From contig JAUYQP010000047.1 in the NCBI GenBank assembly GCA_030697205.1, forward strand, positions 62,001 through 126,000: a stretch of DNA of 64,000 nucleotides, read 5' to 3'. Both the position numbers and the translations under genes were made by a program. Shown here piece after piece: positions 44,730-53,488 of the stretch (positions are counted from its first letter, which is position 1; every line of letters starts with the position of its first letter). The stretch is from Mycobacteriales bacterium (lineage in GTDB: Bacteria; Actinomycetota; Actinomycetes; Mycobacteriales; SCTD01). The notes under the pieces are model-generated. The model ran no database searches, was not told the DNA's origin, and saw only the letters and a list, made by a program, of their open reading frames with translations.

Positions 44730-46000
44730 CCGCCCGCCCCCCAGAAGCGCTGGACGCCGACGATGCCCTCGAGCAGCGCGTCGATCTCGGCCTCGGTGTT
44801 GTAGAGGTAGGTCGACGCGCGCGCGGTGGCGGGCACGCCGTAGCGGCGGCAGACCGGCGCGGCGCAGTGGTGGCCGACGCGCACGGCGATGCCGAGGTCG
44901 TCGAGCGACTGGCCGACGTCGTGCGGGTGCACCCCGTCGACGACGAAGGACACGGCACTGCCCCTGCGCTCGGTCGTGTCGGGCCCGATGACCGAGACCC
45001 CAGGAGTACGCCGGATGCCGTCGAGCAGGCGAGCCGTCAGCAGCTGCTCATGGCTGTGGACGCGCTCGAGCCCGACCTCGGTGAGGTAGTCGCAGGCGGC
45101 GGCCAGTGCGACGGCCTGGCTGATGACGGGAGTGCCGGCCTCGAACCGCTCGGGGGCGGGCGCGTAGGTCGAGCCGGCCATCTCGACGACCTCGATCATC
45201 GACCCGCCGCCCATGAAGGGAGGCAGCGCGTCGAGCAGGTCGAGCCGCCCCCAGAGCACGCCGACACCGGTGGGCGCGAGCATCTTGTGGCCGGTGAAGA
45301 CGACGAGGTCGGCGCCAAGCGCCTGCACGTCGACCGGCTGGTGCGGCACGGACTGGGCGGCGTCGACGAGGGTGAGCGCACCGACCTCGCGGGCCCGCGC
45401 GACGAGGACGTCGACGGGGTTCTCGGTGCCGAGCAGGTTGCTGACGTGGGTGAAGGCCAGCACCTTGGTGCGCTCGTTGACCAACGACGCGAGGTCGGTG
45501 AGATCGAGCCGCCCCTCGTCGGTGAGCGGCAGCCAGCGCAGGGTCGCGCCGGTCCGCTCGCAGAGCATCTGCCACGGCACGAGGTTGGAGTGGTGCTCCA
45601 TCTCGGTGACGCAGACCTCGTCGCCGGGGCCGACGTGGAAGGGACTGCCGGGCGTGGCGTTGCCCATCGCGTAGGCGACGAGGTTGACCGACTCGGTGAC
45701 GTTCTTGGTGAAGACGACCTCGCGGGCGTCGGCCGCGCCGAGGAAGCGCGCCACGGTGGCGCGCGCCCGCTCATAGGCGTCGGTGGCCTCCTGCGAGAGC
45801 GTGTGCACGCCGCGGTGGACGTTGCTGTAGTGCTGCTCGACGAAGGCCCGCTCGGCGTCGAGGACCTGCCGCGGCTTGTGCGACGACGAGGCGCTGTCGA
45901 GGTAGACCAGCGGCTTGCCGTTGACGGTGCGCGACAGCACCGGGAAGTCGGCGCGCAGGGCGTCGACGTCCAGGGCGGTCGCGACCGTCAGCGTGGTCAT
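44726..46000 (-). CDS. sufS: Cysteine desulfurase SufS
   Basis: The product is 424 aa. This PLP enzyme releases sulfur from cysteine as a persulfide. Lys of VVFTGHKMLAPTGVG binds PLP; the catalytic Cys is in GHHCAAPVCRRYG; EHHSNLVPWQ is the cofactor-stacking His region. Overlaps sufC and sufU by 4 bp each. The ATG start and full length agree with the family. Confidence 0.95.
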   Translation of the reverse strand: MTTLTVATALDVDALRADFPVLSRTVNGKPLVYLDSASSSHKPRQVLDAERAFVEQHYSNVHRGVHTLSQEATDAYERARATVARFLGAADAREVVFTKNVTESVNLVAYAMGNATPGSPFHVGPGDEVCVTEMEHHSNLVPWQMLCERTGATLRWLPLTDEGRLDLTDLASLVNERTKVLAFTHVSNLLGTENPVDVLVARAREVGALTLVDAAQSVPHQPVDVQALGADLVVFTGHKMLAPTGVGVLWGRLDLLDALPPFMGGGSMIEVVEMAGSTYAPAPERFEAGTPVISQAVALAAACDYLTEVGLERVHSHEQLLTARLLDGIRRTPGVSVIGPDTTERRGSAVSFVVDGVHPHDVGQSLDDLGIAVRVGHHCAAPVCRRYGVPATARASTYLYNTEAEIDALLEGIVGVQRFWGAGG

Positions 46001-46833
46001 GCGGGGGTCACCGCACCGGGCAGCACCGCACCGGGGAGCGCGCGGCCACCGGGAAGCGACCGGCCCGCGACCGCCGCGTCAGCGGCGGCGCCGTACTTCT
46101 CGTAGCCGTGGGCCTCAAGCTCGTCGGCGAGCTCCGGGCCGCCCTGCTCGACGATGCGACCCTTGACGAAGACGTGCACGAAGTCGGGCTTCACGTAGCG
46201 CAGGATCCGGGTGTAGTGGGTGATGAGCAGCGTGCCCGTCTCGCCCGCCGCGTGGACCCGGTTGATGCCCTCGGAGACGTCCTTGAGGGCGTCGACGTCG
46301 AGGCCGGAGTCGGTCTCGTCGAGGATCGCGATCTTGGGCTTGAGCAGCTCGAGCTGCAGGATCTCGTGGCGCTTCTTCTCGCCACCGGAGAAGCCCTCGT
46401 TGACCGAGCGCTCCGCGAAGGCGGTGTCCATCTTGAGCTGGACCATGGCCTCCTTCTGCTCCTTGACCCAGAGCCGGAGCTTGGGGGCCTCGCCGCGCAC
46501 GGCGGTGGCCGCGGAGCGCAGGAAGTTGGCGACCGAGACGCCCGGGACCTCGACGGGGTACTGCATGGCGAGGAACAGCCCTGCGCGGGCCCGCTCGTCG
46601 ACGGTCATGGCCAGCACATCCGCCCCATCGAGCGTGACGGTGCCACCGGTGACGGTGTACTTCGGGTGACCGGCGAGCGCGTAGGCGAGCGTCGACTTGC
46701 CCGAGCCGTTGGGACCCATGATGGCGTGGACCTCACCGGCCCGGATCGTCAGCGTGACGCCGGTGAGGATCTCGCGGGTGCCGCCGTCTGCGTCGACGGT
46801 GACGGTGAGGTCGCGCACCTCGAGGGTGGCCAT
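45997..46833 (-). CDS. sufC: Fe-S assembly ATPase SufC
   Basis: The product is 278 aa, a soluble ABC ATPase. Walker A is GPNGSGKST, signature FSGGEKKRHEILQ, Walker B IAILDETDSGLDVDALK and switch His LITHYTRIL. It powers the SufBCD scaffold. The C-terminal ~25 residues are a variable Ala/Gly/Pro tail (SLPGGRALPGAVLPGAVTPA), a little longer than usual. Confidence 0.95.
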   Translation of the reverse strand: MATLEVRDLTVTVDADGGTREILTGVTLTIRAGEVHAIMGPNGSGKSTLAYALAGHPKYTVTGGTVTLDGADVLAMTVDERARAGLFLAMQYPVEVPGVSVANFLRSAATAVRGEAPKLRLWVKEQKEAMVQLKMDTAFAERSVNEGFSGGEKKRHEILQLELLKPKIAILDETDSGLDVDALKDVSEGINRVHAAGETGTLLITHYTRILRYVKPDFVHVFVKGRIVEQGGPELADELEAHGYEKYGAAADAAVAGRSLPGGRALPGAVLPGAVTPA

Positions 46834-46834
46834 G

Positions 46835-47149
46835 TCAGGTCTCCTGGATCTCGATGAGGACGTCGTCGCCCTCGATCGTCACGGGGTAGGTGGGGACGGG
46901 GCGGTTGGCCGGCAGCCCGGTCGGCTTGCCGGTGCGAAGGTCGAAGCGCGAGCCGTGCAGCCAGCACTCGACGGCGCCCTTCTCGACGTCGCCCTCGGAC
47001 AGCGACACGTCGGCATGGCTGCAGACGTCGCCGATCGCGAAGACCTCGCCGCCACTGCGGGCGAGGCAGATCGGCGTGCCGGCGACCTCGACGCGGGTGG
47101 CGCTGTCGTCGGCGAGGTCGGCCAGCGAGGCGACCCGGTGGGCGGTCAT
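46835..47149 (-). CDS. Rieske [2Fe-2S] ferredoxin-like protein in the suf operon
   Basis: The product is 104 aa. The cluster-binding motif is C-x-H (VCSHADV) and C-x2-H (ECWLHGSRF). A small NirD/ferredoxin-type Rieske protein sits between sufD and sufC in many actinobacteria; it may be a client or an electron donor for assembly. It overlaps the sufD stop by 4 bp and ends 1 bp before sufC. Confidence 0.92.
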   Translation of the reverse strand: MTAHRVASLADLADDSATRVEVAGTPICLARSGGEVFAIGDVCSHADVSLSEGDVEKGAVECWLHGSRFDLRTGKPTGLPANRPVPTYPVTIEGDDVLIEIQET

Positions 47150-48390
47150 GCCGTGGCTCCGACGGGGTCGCGGCGGGAGAGCTCCGCGTCGACGGCGGCC
47201 AGCAGTCGCTCCTCGAGCTCGGGGATCCCGAGGTCGACGAGCAGCTCGGCGAAGAAGCCCTTCACGACCATCCGGCGCGCGGTGTCGGCCGGGATGCCGC
47301 GTGACTGCAGGTAGAACAGCTGCTCGTCGTCGAAGCGACCGGTGGCGCTGGCGTGACCCGCCCCGGCGATCTCGCCGGTCTCGATCTCGAGGTTGGGCAC
47401 CGAGTCGGCGCGGGCCTCAGGGGTCAGCAGCAGGTTGCGGTTGAGCTCGTAGGTGTCGGTGCCGTCGGCTCCGGCCCGGATGAGCACGTCGCCCACCCAG
47501 ACCGTGTGGGCCCGGTCCCCCTGCAGCGCGCTCTTGTAGGTGACCCGGCTGCGGCAGTGCGGCACCGCGTGGTCCACGAACAGCCGGTGCTCGAGGTGCT
47601 GCCCGTCGTCGGCGAAGGAGAGCCCGCGCAGGTCGACGTCGCCGCCAGGGCCCGCGAAGGCGACCGTCTCGGTCACCCGCACCAGCGAGCCGCCGAGCGT
47701 GACCTGGGTGGAGCGCAGCCGCGCGTCGCGACCGACCCGGGTGGCGACGTGCACCGCGTGCACGGCGTCGTCGTCCCAGGACTGGACCTGCACCAGATCG
47801 AGCGACGCGCCGTCGCCAAGCAGCACCGAGACCGCCGCGGCGTAACGCGCGGACCCGGAGTGCTCGAGCACGACCCGCACGACGGCCTGGTCGGCGACGT
47901 CGAGGACGACGTGGCCCCACACGACCTCGTCCGTGCCGGTGCCGGTCAGTCGCAGGACGACCGGCTCGGACACCTCGGCTGCCTTGGGCACCCGCACGAC
48001 GAGCGCCCCACCGCTCCGGCGTAGAGCCAGCGCGGCGAGCCGGTCAGCGGGGGCTGGGACCGTCGCCAGCAGCGGGTCGTCGACCGCCAGCGTGAGCAGC
48101 TCGACGCCCTCGGGCAAGTCCGTGTCGATGCGCAGGTGCGCGTCGGACTCGGGTGCGTCGAGGAGCACGCGGAGCCGGTCGAGCGGCGTGAAGCGCCACT
48201 CCTCCTCGCGACCCGTGACGGCCGGGAAGGCGTCCGGGTCGAACGACGTCATCCGCTCAGGACGGATGTCCGCCGGCTGCCGCGGCGTCGAGGGCTTGAC
48301 GCCCACCGCGACGCTGCCGTCGGTCACACCGCCCTGGTCCCCCAGTGCGTCGCGCTCGGTGGCGAGAGCGGCCTGCATGGACTCAGCCAA
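47146..48390 (-). CDS. sufD: Fe-S scaffold protein SufD
   Basis: The product is 414 aa. The beta-helix region includes [36 protein letters not shown], and the C-terminal core reads [21 protein letters not shown]. The acidic N-terminal ~50 residues are variable. It pairs with SufB. It overlaps sufB by 8 bp. Confidence 0.93.
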   Translation of the reverse strand: MAESMQAALATERDALGDQGGVTDGSVAVGVKPSTPRQPADIRPERMTSFDPDAFPAVTGREEEWRFTPLDRLRVLLDAPESDAHLRIDTDLPEGVELLTLAVDDPLLATVPAPADRLAALALRRSGGALVVRVPKAAEVSEPVVLRLTGTGTDEVVWGHVVLDVADQAVVRVVLEHSGSARYAAAVSVLLGDGASLDLVQVQSWDDDAVHAVHVATRVGRDARLRSTQVTLGGSLVRVTETVAFAGPGGDVDLRGLSFADDGQHLEHRLFVDHAVPHCRSRVTYKSALQGDRAHTVWVGDVLIRAGADGTDTYELNRNLLLTPEARADSVPNLEIETGEIAGAGHASATGRFDDEQLFYLQSRGIPADTARRMVVKGFFAELLVDLGIPELEERLLAAVDAELSRRDPVGATA

Positions 48391-49795
48391 CGGAGCCCTC
48401 CATCTGGAGCTCGATGAGGCGGTTGAGCTCCAGCGCGTACTCCATGGGCAGCTCGCGGGCGACCGGCTCCACGAAGCCGCGCACGACCATCGCCATCGCC
48501 TCGTCGTCGGTGAGGCCGCGGCTCATCAGGTAGAAGAGCTGGTCCTCGCCGACCTTGCTCACGGTCGCCTCGTGGCCCATCGACACGTCGTCCTCGCGGA
48601 CGTCGACGTAGGGGTAGGTGTCGCTGCGGCTGATGGTGTCGACGAGCAGGGCGTCGCACTTCACGTTGGCCTTGCTGCCGTGCGCGCCCTCCTGCACCTG
48701 CACCAGACCGCGGTACGACGTGCGGCCCCCGCCACGCGCCACCGACTTGCTCACGATGTTGGAGCTGGTGTTGGGGGCGGCGTGGACCATCTTCGCGCCG
48801 GCGTCCTGGTGCTGGCCCGGGCCCGCGAAGGCCACGGACAGCGTCTCGCCCGACGCGCGCTCGCCGAGCAGGTAGCAGGCGGGGTACTTCATGGTGACCT
48901 TGGAGCCGATGTTGCCGTCGATCCACTCCATGCGGCCGCCCTCGTGCACCGCGGTGCGCTTGGTGACGAGGTTGTAGACGTTGTTGGACCAGTTCTGGAT
49001 GGTCGTGTAGCGGACGTGGGCGTCCTTCTTCACGATGATCTCGACGACCGCTGAGTGCAGGCTGTCGGAGCTGTACGTCGGAGCGGTGCAGCCCTCGACG
49101 TAGTGCACGCTCGAGCCCTCGTCGGCGATGATCAGCGTCCGCTCGAACTGGCCCATGTTCTCGGTGTTGATCCGGAAGTAGGCCTGGAGCGGGATGTCGA
49201 CCTTCACGCCCTTGGGCACGTAGATGAACGACCCGCCGGACCAGACGGCGGTGTTGAGCGCCGCGAACTTGTTGTCACCGACGGGGATCACGGAGCCGAA
49301 GTACTCCCGGAAGAGCTCCTCGTGCTCGCGCAGCCCGGTGTCGGTGTCGACGAAGATGACGCCCTTCTCCTCGAGGTCCTCGCGGATCTGGTGGTAGACG
49401 ACCTCGGACTCGTACTGCGCGGCGACGCCGGCCACGAGGCGCTGCTTCTCGGCCTCCGGGATGCCGAGCCGGTCGTAGGTGTTGCGGATGTCCTCGGGCA
49501 GGTCGTCCCACGACGTCGCCTGCTTCTCCGTGGACCGCACGAAGTACTTGATGTTGTCGAAGTCGATACCCGACAGGTCGGAGCCCCAGGTCGGCATCGG
49601 CTTCTTGGCGAACAGCCCCAGGCCCTTGAGCCGCAGGTCGAGCATCCACTGCGGCTCGGACTTCAGCGCCGAGATGTTCTCGACGACCTCGGCGTTGATG
49701 CCGCGCCGCGCGGTCGAGCCCGCGACGTCGGAGTCGGCCCAGCCGAACTTGTAGGTGCCGAGCCCTTCGAGCGCGGCGTCCTGGGTCGTGGTCAT
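48383..49795 (-). CDS. sufB: Fe-S scaffold protein SufB
   Basis: The product is 470 aa. Highly conserved: the [19 protein letters not shown] region, [26 protein letters not shown] (the Cys implicated in cluster assembly) and [12 protein letters not shown]. The ATG at 49795 overlaps the sufR stop (ATGA), so sufR and sufB are translated together. Confidence 0.95.
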   Translation of the reverse strand: MTTTQDAALEGLGTYKFGWADSDVAGSTARRGINAEVVENISALKSEPQWMLDLRLKGLGLFAKKPMPTWGSDLSGIDFDNIKYFVRSTEKQATSWDDLPEDIRNTYDRLGIPEAEKQRLVAGVAAQYESEVVYHQIREDLEEKGVIFVDTDTGLREHEELFREYFGSVIPVGDNKFAALNTAVWSGGSFIYVPKGVKVDIPLQAYFRINTENMGQFERTLIIADEGSSVHYVEGCTAPTYSSDSLHSAVVEIIVKKDAHVRYTTIQNWSNNVYNLVTKRTAVHEGGRMEWIDGNIGSKVTMKYPACYLLGERASGETLSVAFAGPGQHQDAGAKMVHAAPNTSSNIVSKSVARGGGRTSYRGLVQVQEGAHGSKANVKCDALLVDTISRSDTYPYVDVREDDVSMGHEATVSKVGEDQLFYLMSRGLTDDEAMAMVVRGFVEPVARELPMEYALELNRLIELQMEGSVG

Positions 49796-50436
49796 CGTGG
49801 TGCCTTCCCGGTCGGGATGAAGGTGGTGCACACGCCGTCGCCGTGGGCGATGGTCGCGAGTCGTTGGACGTGCACGTCGAGCACGCGCCCGAGGGCGGCG
49901 GTCTCGGCGTCGCACAGCACGGGGAACTCCTGCGCGACGTGCTGGACGGGGCAATGGTGCTGGCAGAGCTGGACGCCGAGCCCCTGGTCGGTGACGCCCG
50001 CGGCGTAGCCGTCGGCGGACAGCGCGGCCGCGAGGGCGGCGGGCTTGTCGTCGGCGCCGGCGACGATCGCGGCGTAGCGGCGCTCGAGGTCGGCGCCGCG
50101 GGCCTCGGCGAAGCGCTCGACGGCGTCCTCTCCCCCGAGGTCGGCGACGAAGCGCAGCGCCGCGGCCGCGAGGTCGTCGTAGCCGCTGGGCCCAGCGGCG
50201 TGGCCCGCGTCGGTGAGCGCGTAGAGCCGCGCGGGGCGGCCCCGGGTGACGGCGCGCAGCCGGGGCTCCCGGGTGCTGACGGTGCCGTCGGCGAGCAGCG
50301 CGTCGAGGTGCTTGCGGATCGCCGCGGGCGAGAGCCCGAGCTGCTCGCCGAGCACGGCGGCGGTCGACGGGCCGAGCTCGAGGAGCAGCCCACGGACGCG
50401 CTCGCGCGTGCCCGTCTGCTCTCCCACGATTTTCAC
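49792..50436 (-). CDS. sufR: Fe-S-sensing repressor SufR
   Basis: The product is 214 aa, a DeoR/MarR-like winged helix. HTH at ~12-55 ([33 protein letters not shown]). The cluster ligands are Cys158, Cys162 and Cys175 in CQHHCP...VLC. Known SufR proteins repress suf when the [4Fe-4S] cluster is intact. The GTG at 50436 is part of a matching operator and follows GACACT by 6 nt, so the message is probably leaderless and self-repressed. Confidence 0.93.
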   Translation of the reverse strand: MKIVGEQTGTRERVRGLLLELGPSTAAVLGEQLGLSPAAIRKHLDALLADGTVSTREPRLRAVTRGRPARLYALTDAGHAAGPSGYDDLAAAALRFVADLGGEDAVERFAEARGADLERRYAAIVAGADDKPAALAAALSADGYAAGVTDQGLGVQLCQHHCPVQHVAQEFPVLCDAETAALGRVLDVHVQRLATIAHGDGVCTTFIPTGKAPR

Positions 50437-50447
50437 AACGTCAGTGT
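50433..50447 (-). promoter_or_regulatory. SufR operator overlapping the sufR start codon
   Basis: On the minus strand the sequence reads ACACT-GACGT-TGTGA, an exact match to the ACACT-N5-TGTGA palindrome I recall for mycobacterial SufR. It covers the -10 hexamer and the GTG start. Confidence 0.75.
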
Positions 50448-50571
50448 CGCGTAAATGCTGCCCGACGTCGAACCCGGACCCGCGTCGGCGGCGTGGCGTC
50501 GCTCACTGAGGGTGCCCTCACCTGCCCTTACGGCAGGCTCGGGGGCCCGCGGACGGCTAGCCTTCCGCCCC

Positions 50572-51519
50572 GTGACCGCCCCCGCTCCCCCGGTCGCCGC
50601 GCCATCCGGCCAGCCGGCGCTCGTCGTGAGCGGCCTGGTGAAGCGCTACGGCGCGCGCACCGCGGTCGACGGCCTGTCCTTCTCGGTCGAGACCGGCACC
50701 GTGCTCGCCCTGCTCGGCCCCAACGGCGCGGGCAAGACCTCCACGGTCGAGGTCTGCGAGGGGTTCCGGTCCGTCGACGGCGGGACGGTGCGCGTCCTCG
50801 GGCTCGACCCGCGCGACCCGGCGTTGCGCCCACGGGTCGGCGTGATGCCGCAGTCCGGCGGCGCCTACCCCGGGCTGCGGGCCGGTGAGGTGCTCAGGCT
50901 CTTCGCGTCGTACCACCGCGACCCGCTCGACCCCGGCGACCTGCTGGACCGGCTCGGCCTGACCGGCAGCGCCCGCACCGCCTGCCGTCGGCTGTCCGGC
51001 GGCGAGGCGCAGCGGCTCTCGCTGGCGCTCGCCGTCGTCGGCCGGCCCGAGCTTGTCTTCCTCGACGAGCCGACCGCCGGCCTCGACCCGCAGGCCCGCC
51101 GGGGGGTGCACGAGCTCGTCGAGAGCCTGCGCCGCGACGGCGTCACCGTCGTGCTCACCACCCACCTCATGGACGAGGCCGAGCGGCTCGCCGACCACGT
51201 CGTCGTCGTCGACGAGGGCCGGCTGGTCGCCGAGGGCACGGTGGCCGACCTGACCCGCCGCGGCGCGGTCGGCCAGCTGCGCTTCCGCACCACCGCGTCC
51301 CTGCCGCTCGACGGGCTGGTGGCCGCGCTGCCCGACGGGTGCACCGCCGCCGAGACCACACCAGGCAGCTACCTCGTGACCGGCCCCGTCGACCCTCGGC
51401 TGCTCGCCACCGTCACCGCCTGGTGCGCGTCGGTCGGCGCGCTCGCCGAGGACCTGCGCGTCGAGACCCGCTCGCTCGAGGAGGTCTTCCTCGAGCTGAC
51501 CGGCAGGGAGCTGCGATGA
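50572..51519 (+). CDS. ABC-2-type exporter ATP-binding protein
   Basis: The product is 315 aa. Walker A GPNGAGKTST, Q-loop MPQSGGAYPG, signature RRLSGGEAQRLSLAL, Walker B LVFLDEPTAGLDPQ, switch His LTTHLMDEAE. The C-terminal ~90 residues are the usual DrrA-like extension. The GTG at 50572 follows TAGCCT by 8 nt. It overlaps the permease as ATGA. In this conserved neighbourhood (suf on one side, heme A genes on the other) a similar exporter is common; its substrate is unknown. Confidence 0.9.
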   Translation: MTAPAPPVAAPSGQPALVVSGLVKRYGARTAVDGLSFSVETGTVLALLGPNGAGKTSTVEVCEGFRSVDGGTVRVLGLDPRDPALRPRVGVMPQSGGAYPGLRAGEVLRLFASYHRDPLDPGDLLDRLGLTGSARTACRRLSGGEAQRLSLALAVVGRPELVFLDEPTAGLDPQARRGVHELVESLRRDGVTVVLTTHLMDEAERLADHVVVVDEGRLVAEGTVADLTRRGAVGQLRFRTTASLPLDGLVAALPDGCTAAETTPGSYLVTGPVDPRLLATVTAWCASVGALAEDLRVETRSLEEVFLELTGRELR

Positions 51520-52304
51520 CCACCCCCTGGGCGCCCGGAGCCCTCGCTCCACGCCCCGGCGCCGCCTCCCGCGCCTCGATGCTCGCGTCGCAGCTGCGCA
51601 CGGAGCTCGTGCTGCTGCTGCGCAACGGCGAGCAGCTGCTGCTCACCCTCGTGATCCCGCTCGGCCTGCTGGTGGTCCTCACCGCGCTCGACTTCGTCGA
51701 GGTCGCCGGCGCCACGACTCGCGGCGAGCGCGCCGACTTCTTCGTCCCGGGCCTGATGGCCCTGGCCGTCATGTCGACCGCCTTCACCGGCCAGGCGATC
51801 GGGACCGGCTTCGAGCGCCAGTACGGCGTGCTCAAGCGCCTCGGCGCGACGCCCCTGCCCCGGTCGGTGCTGCTGCTGGCCAAGACCCTCGCGGTGCTGG
51901 CTGTCGAGGTGCTCCAGCTCTCGCTCATCGCCGGCGTCGGCCTCGCCCTCGGCTGGTCGCCCACCGGCAGCCCGCTCGGCGTCGTCGGTCTGGTCGCCCT
52001 CGGCACCGCGGCCTTCAGCGGCCTGGGCCTGCTGCTCGGCGGGACCCTGCGCGGGCTCACCACCCTCGCCGCGGCCAACCTCGTCTGGCTCGTGCTGCTC
52101 GTGCTCGGTGGAGTGGTCTTCCCGGTCGACGAGCTCGGCCCGGTCGCGGGGCTCGCCGGGCTGCTGCCCACCGCCGCGCTGTCCGACGGCCTGCGCGCCG
52201 TCCTCGCGGACGGCTCCGGCGTACCCCTGTCGTCGCTGGCCGTGCTGGGAGCCTGGGCCGTCGCGGCCCTCACCGCCGCGTCGCGCCTCTTCCGTTGGGA
52301 GTGA
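51516..52304 (+). CDS. ABC-2-type exporter permease
   Basis: The product is 262 aa with six hydrophobic segments. The first is LLLTLVIPLGLLVVLTAL; the ABC-2 signature is around GFERQYGVLKRLGATPLPRS; the conserved VFPVDELGP loop precedes the last helices. ATG overlaps the ATPase stop. An inverted repeat follows 34 bp downstream, at the convergent junction with chorismate mutase. Confidence 0.88.
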   Translation: MTTPWAPGALAPRPGAASRASMLASQLRTELVLLLRNGEQLLLTLVIPLGLLVVLTALDFVEVAGATTRGERADFFVPGLMALAVMSTAFTGQAIGTGFERQYGVLKRLGATPLPRSVLLLAKTLAVLAVEVLQLSLIAGVGLALGWSPTGSPLGVVGLVALGTAAFSGLGLLLGGTLRGLTTLAAANLVWLVLLVLGGVVFPVDELGPVAGLAGLLPTAALSDGLRAVLADGSGVPLSSLAVLGAWAVAALTAASRLFRWE

Positions 52305-52337
52305 CCCGCCCCGCCGACGGCCCGCACCCCACTTGCA

Positions 52338-52399
52338 TGATCAACAGGCGGTGTGCACGCAACTCGCCGGCGCGTCGCGTGCGGACCCCCTGATGATCA
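52338..52399. repeat. Imperfect 23-bp inverted repeat with GATCAACAG core
   Basis: The left arm 52338-52360 and right arm 52377-52399 pair with about four mismatches, around a 16-nt loop. The right arm includes the chorismate mutase stop codon. The core is shared with 18000-18075, also between convergent genes. Confidence 0.65.
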
Positions 52400-52672
52400 A
52401 CCGCGGCAGAGGGTGAGCAGCTCCATCGCGATCGCGGCGCCGGGGCGGCCGAGGGCGTCGCTGTAGCCGCGGATCACCTCGACCTCGCGGACGTGCTGGT
52501 TGCCCCGCAGCCCCTCGACCGCGCGGCAGGCCTGGATCTGCTGGGACATCTCGACCCGGCGGGCGACGAGCGCCCGGATCTCGGCGTCGATCGCGTCCAT
52601 CTCGGCCCGGCCGGCGGACACGGTCGGGACGGTGCCGGTGACAGCGGGGGTGTCGATCACGGTGACGTTCAC
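52397..52672 (-). CDS. Chorismate mutase, AroQ type
   Basis: The product is 91 aa. It converts chorismate to prephenate, the branch to Phe and Tyr. The helical AroQ fold is visible: MDAIDAEIRALVARRVEMSQQIQACR (helix 1, with the Arg of the active site), then RGNQHVREVEVIRGYSDALG and a final helix IAMELLTLCRG. The ~20-residue N-terminal extension is Thr/Val-rich. GTG 52672 has GGAGGAG seven bases upstream. A 17-codon leader frame and a set of alternative hairpins precede it. Confidence 0.85.
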   Translation of the reverse strand: MNVTVIDTPAVTGTVPTVSAGRAEMDAIDAEIRALVARRVEMSQQIQACRAVEGLRGNQHVREVEVIRGYSDALGRPGAAIAMELLTLCRG

Positions 52673-52699
52673 GGTGGTGCTCCTCCTCGTTCGGGGTCC

Positions 52700-52766
52700 G
52701 ACCCGGGAGGCGCCCGGGTCGCTGACCCGGGGTGTGCGCGGCTAGGAGCCGGACCCGTCCCGGGTC
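52700..52766 (-). promoter_or_regulatory. Candidate attenuator of chorismate mutase (four alternating complementary 8-mers)
   Basis: On the minus strand, in order: GACCCGGG (52766-52759, inside the leader frame), CCCGGGTC (52731-52724), GACCCGGG (52720-52713) and CCCGGGTC (52707-52700). Segments 1:2, 2:3 and 3:4 can each pair perfectly over 8 bp, with loops of 3 nt (2:3) and 5 nt (3:4). The geometry is that of a trp-type attenuator. Confidence 0.55.
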
Positions 52767-52795
52767 TCGGCGAAGTAGCGGCGCTGGTGCGTCAT
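52742..52795 (-). CDS. Putative 17-residue leader peptide (aromatic codons)
   Basis: The frame reads MTHQRRYFAETRDGSGS and stops 69 bp before chorismate mutase. ATG 52795 follows TAGGGT by 6 nt, like the leaderless genes elsewhere in the window. Adjacent Tyr and Phe codons lie just upstream of hairpin segment 1, where a stalled ribosome would cover it. The peptide itself probably has no other function. Confidence 0.55.
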   Translation of the reverse strand: MTHQRRYFAETRDGSGS

Positions 52796-52895
52796 GCGCC
52801 CACCCTAGGCCACCCGCGCCGCCGCCGTCCCGGCTTTCCCGACGAGGTGGCGTCACCGATCACCACGTTCCGGGACAGACCGGACCGCGCGGCGG

Positions 52896-53219
52896 TCAGT
52901 CGAGGGGGCGACCGTGGGCGTCGACGTCGTCGAGCGCGGCGCGCAGCAGCTGCAGCCCGTTGCGGGTGAGCGCGTCGGCGTCCTCGACGTCGAGGTCGAG
53001 CTCCATCGCCGCGCCGACCGGCCCGCCGGCGTAGCCGATCGCCGCCACCACCGCGGTCCGCTCCGCGTCGGGCAGGTCGGCGAGGGCGTGGCCGAGGCGG
53101 TGCAGCAGCTCGGCCTCCTGGTGCTCGTGCGCGTCGTCGGCGACCTCGGCGACGACCGACGGCGGCAGCGGCCGGCAGCGCGGCGGGCGCGGGGCATGCG
53201 CCGGGTGCTCCTCGCTCAT
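52896..53219 (-). CDS. Small acidic protein of unknown function
   Basis: The product is 107 aa. A proline-rich start is followed by helices: LPPSVVAEVADDAHEHQEAELLHRLGHALADLPDAERTAV, then MELDLDVEDADALTRNGLQLLRAAL. The look recalls sigma-70 accessory or helical bundle proteins but no family is assigned. ATG 53219 has AGAGGA upstream. A 9-bp-stem hairpin (53252-53273) lies in its upstream region. It is separate from the chorismate mutase unit, which has its own promoter. Confidence 0.55.
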   Translation of the reverse strand: MSEEHPAHAPRPPRCRPLPPSVVAEVADDAHEHQEAELLHRLGHALADLPDAERTAVVAAIGYAGGPVGAAMELDLDVEDADALTRNGLQLLRAALDDVDAHGRPLD

Positions 53220-53488
53220 CGGGGTCCTCTCGCAACGGGCTGACAGGAGAACGGCCGCCCCGAGGGACGGCCGCTCTTCCAAGAACGCACCCACCCGGTC
53301 AGGTCGCCTCACGGCGGTGTGTCGCTCTTGGCGACGCTTTTAGGGACCGGGGGCCATGTATCCGGGCAGGTACGCCTGGACAACGCTAGCCCCCGGACCG
53401 GTGTTCCACCAGTGCCCCGGCGGCCAGGGTGGTGCAGACCACGCGGCTCCACCCGGACGGGTGACGCCGCCGGCCGTACGCTCGACGG

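Noticed and set aside
53252-53341. A known 6C-type actinobacterial RNA before ctaA
   Set aside because: The loops lack the paired runs of six or more C that define it.
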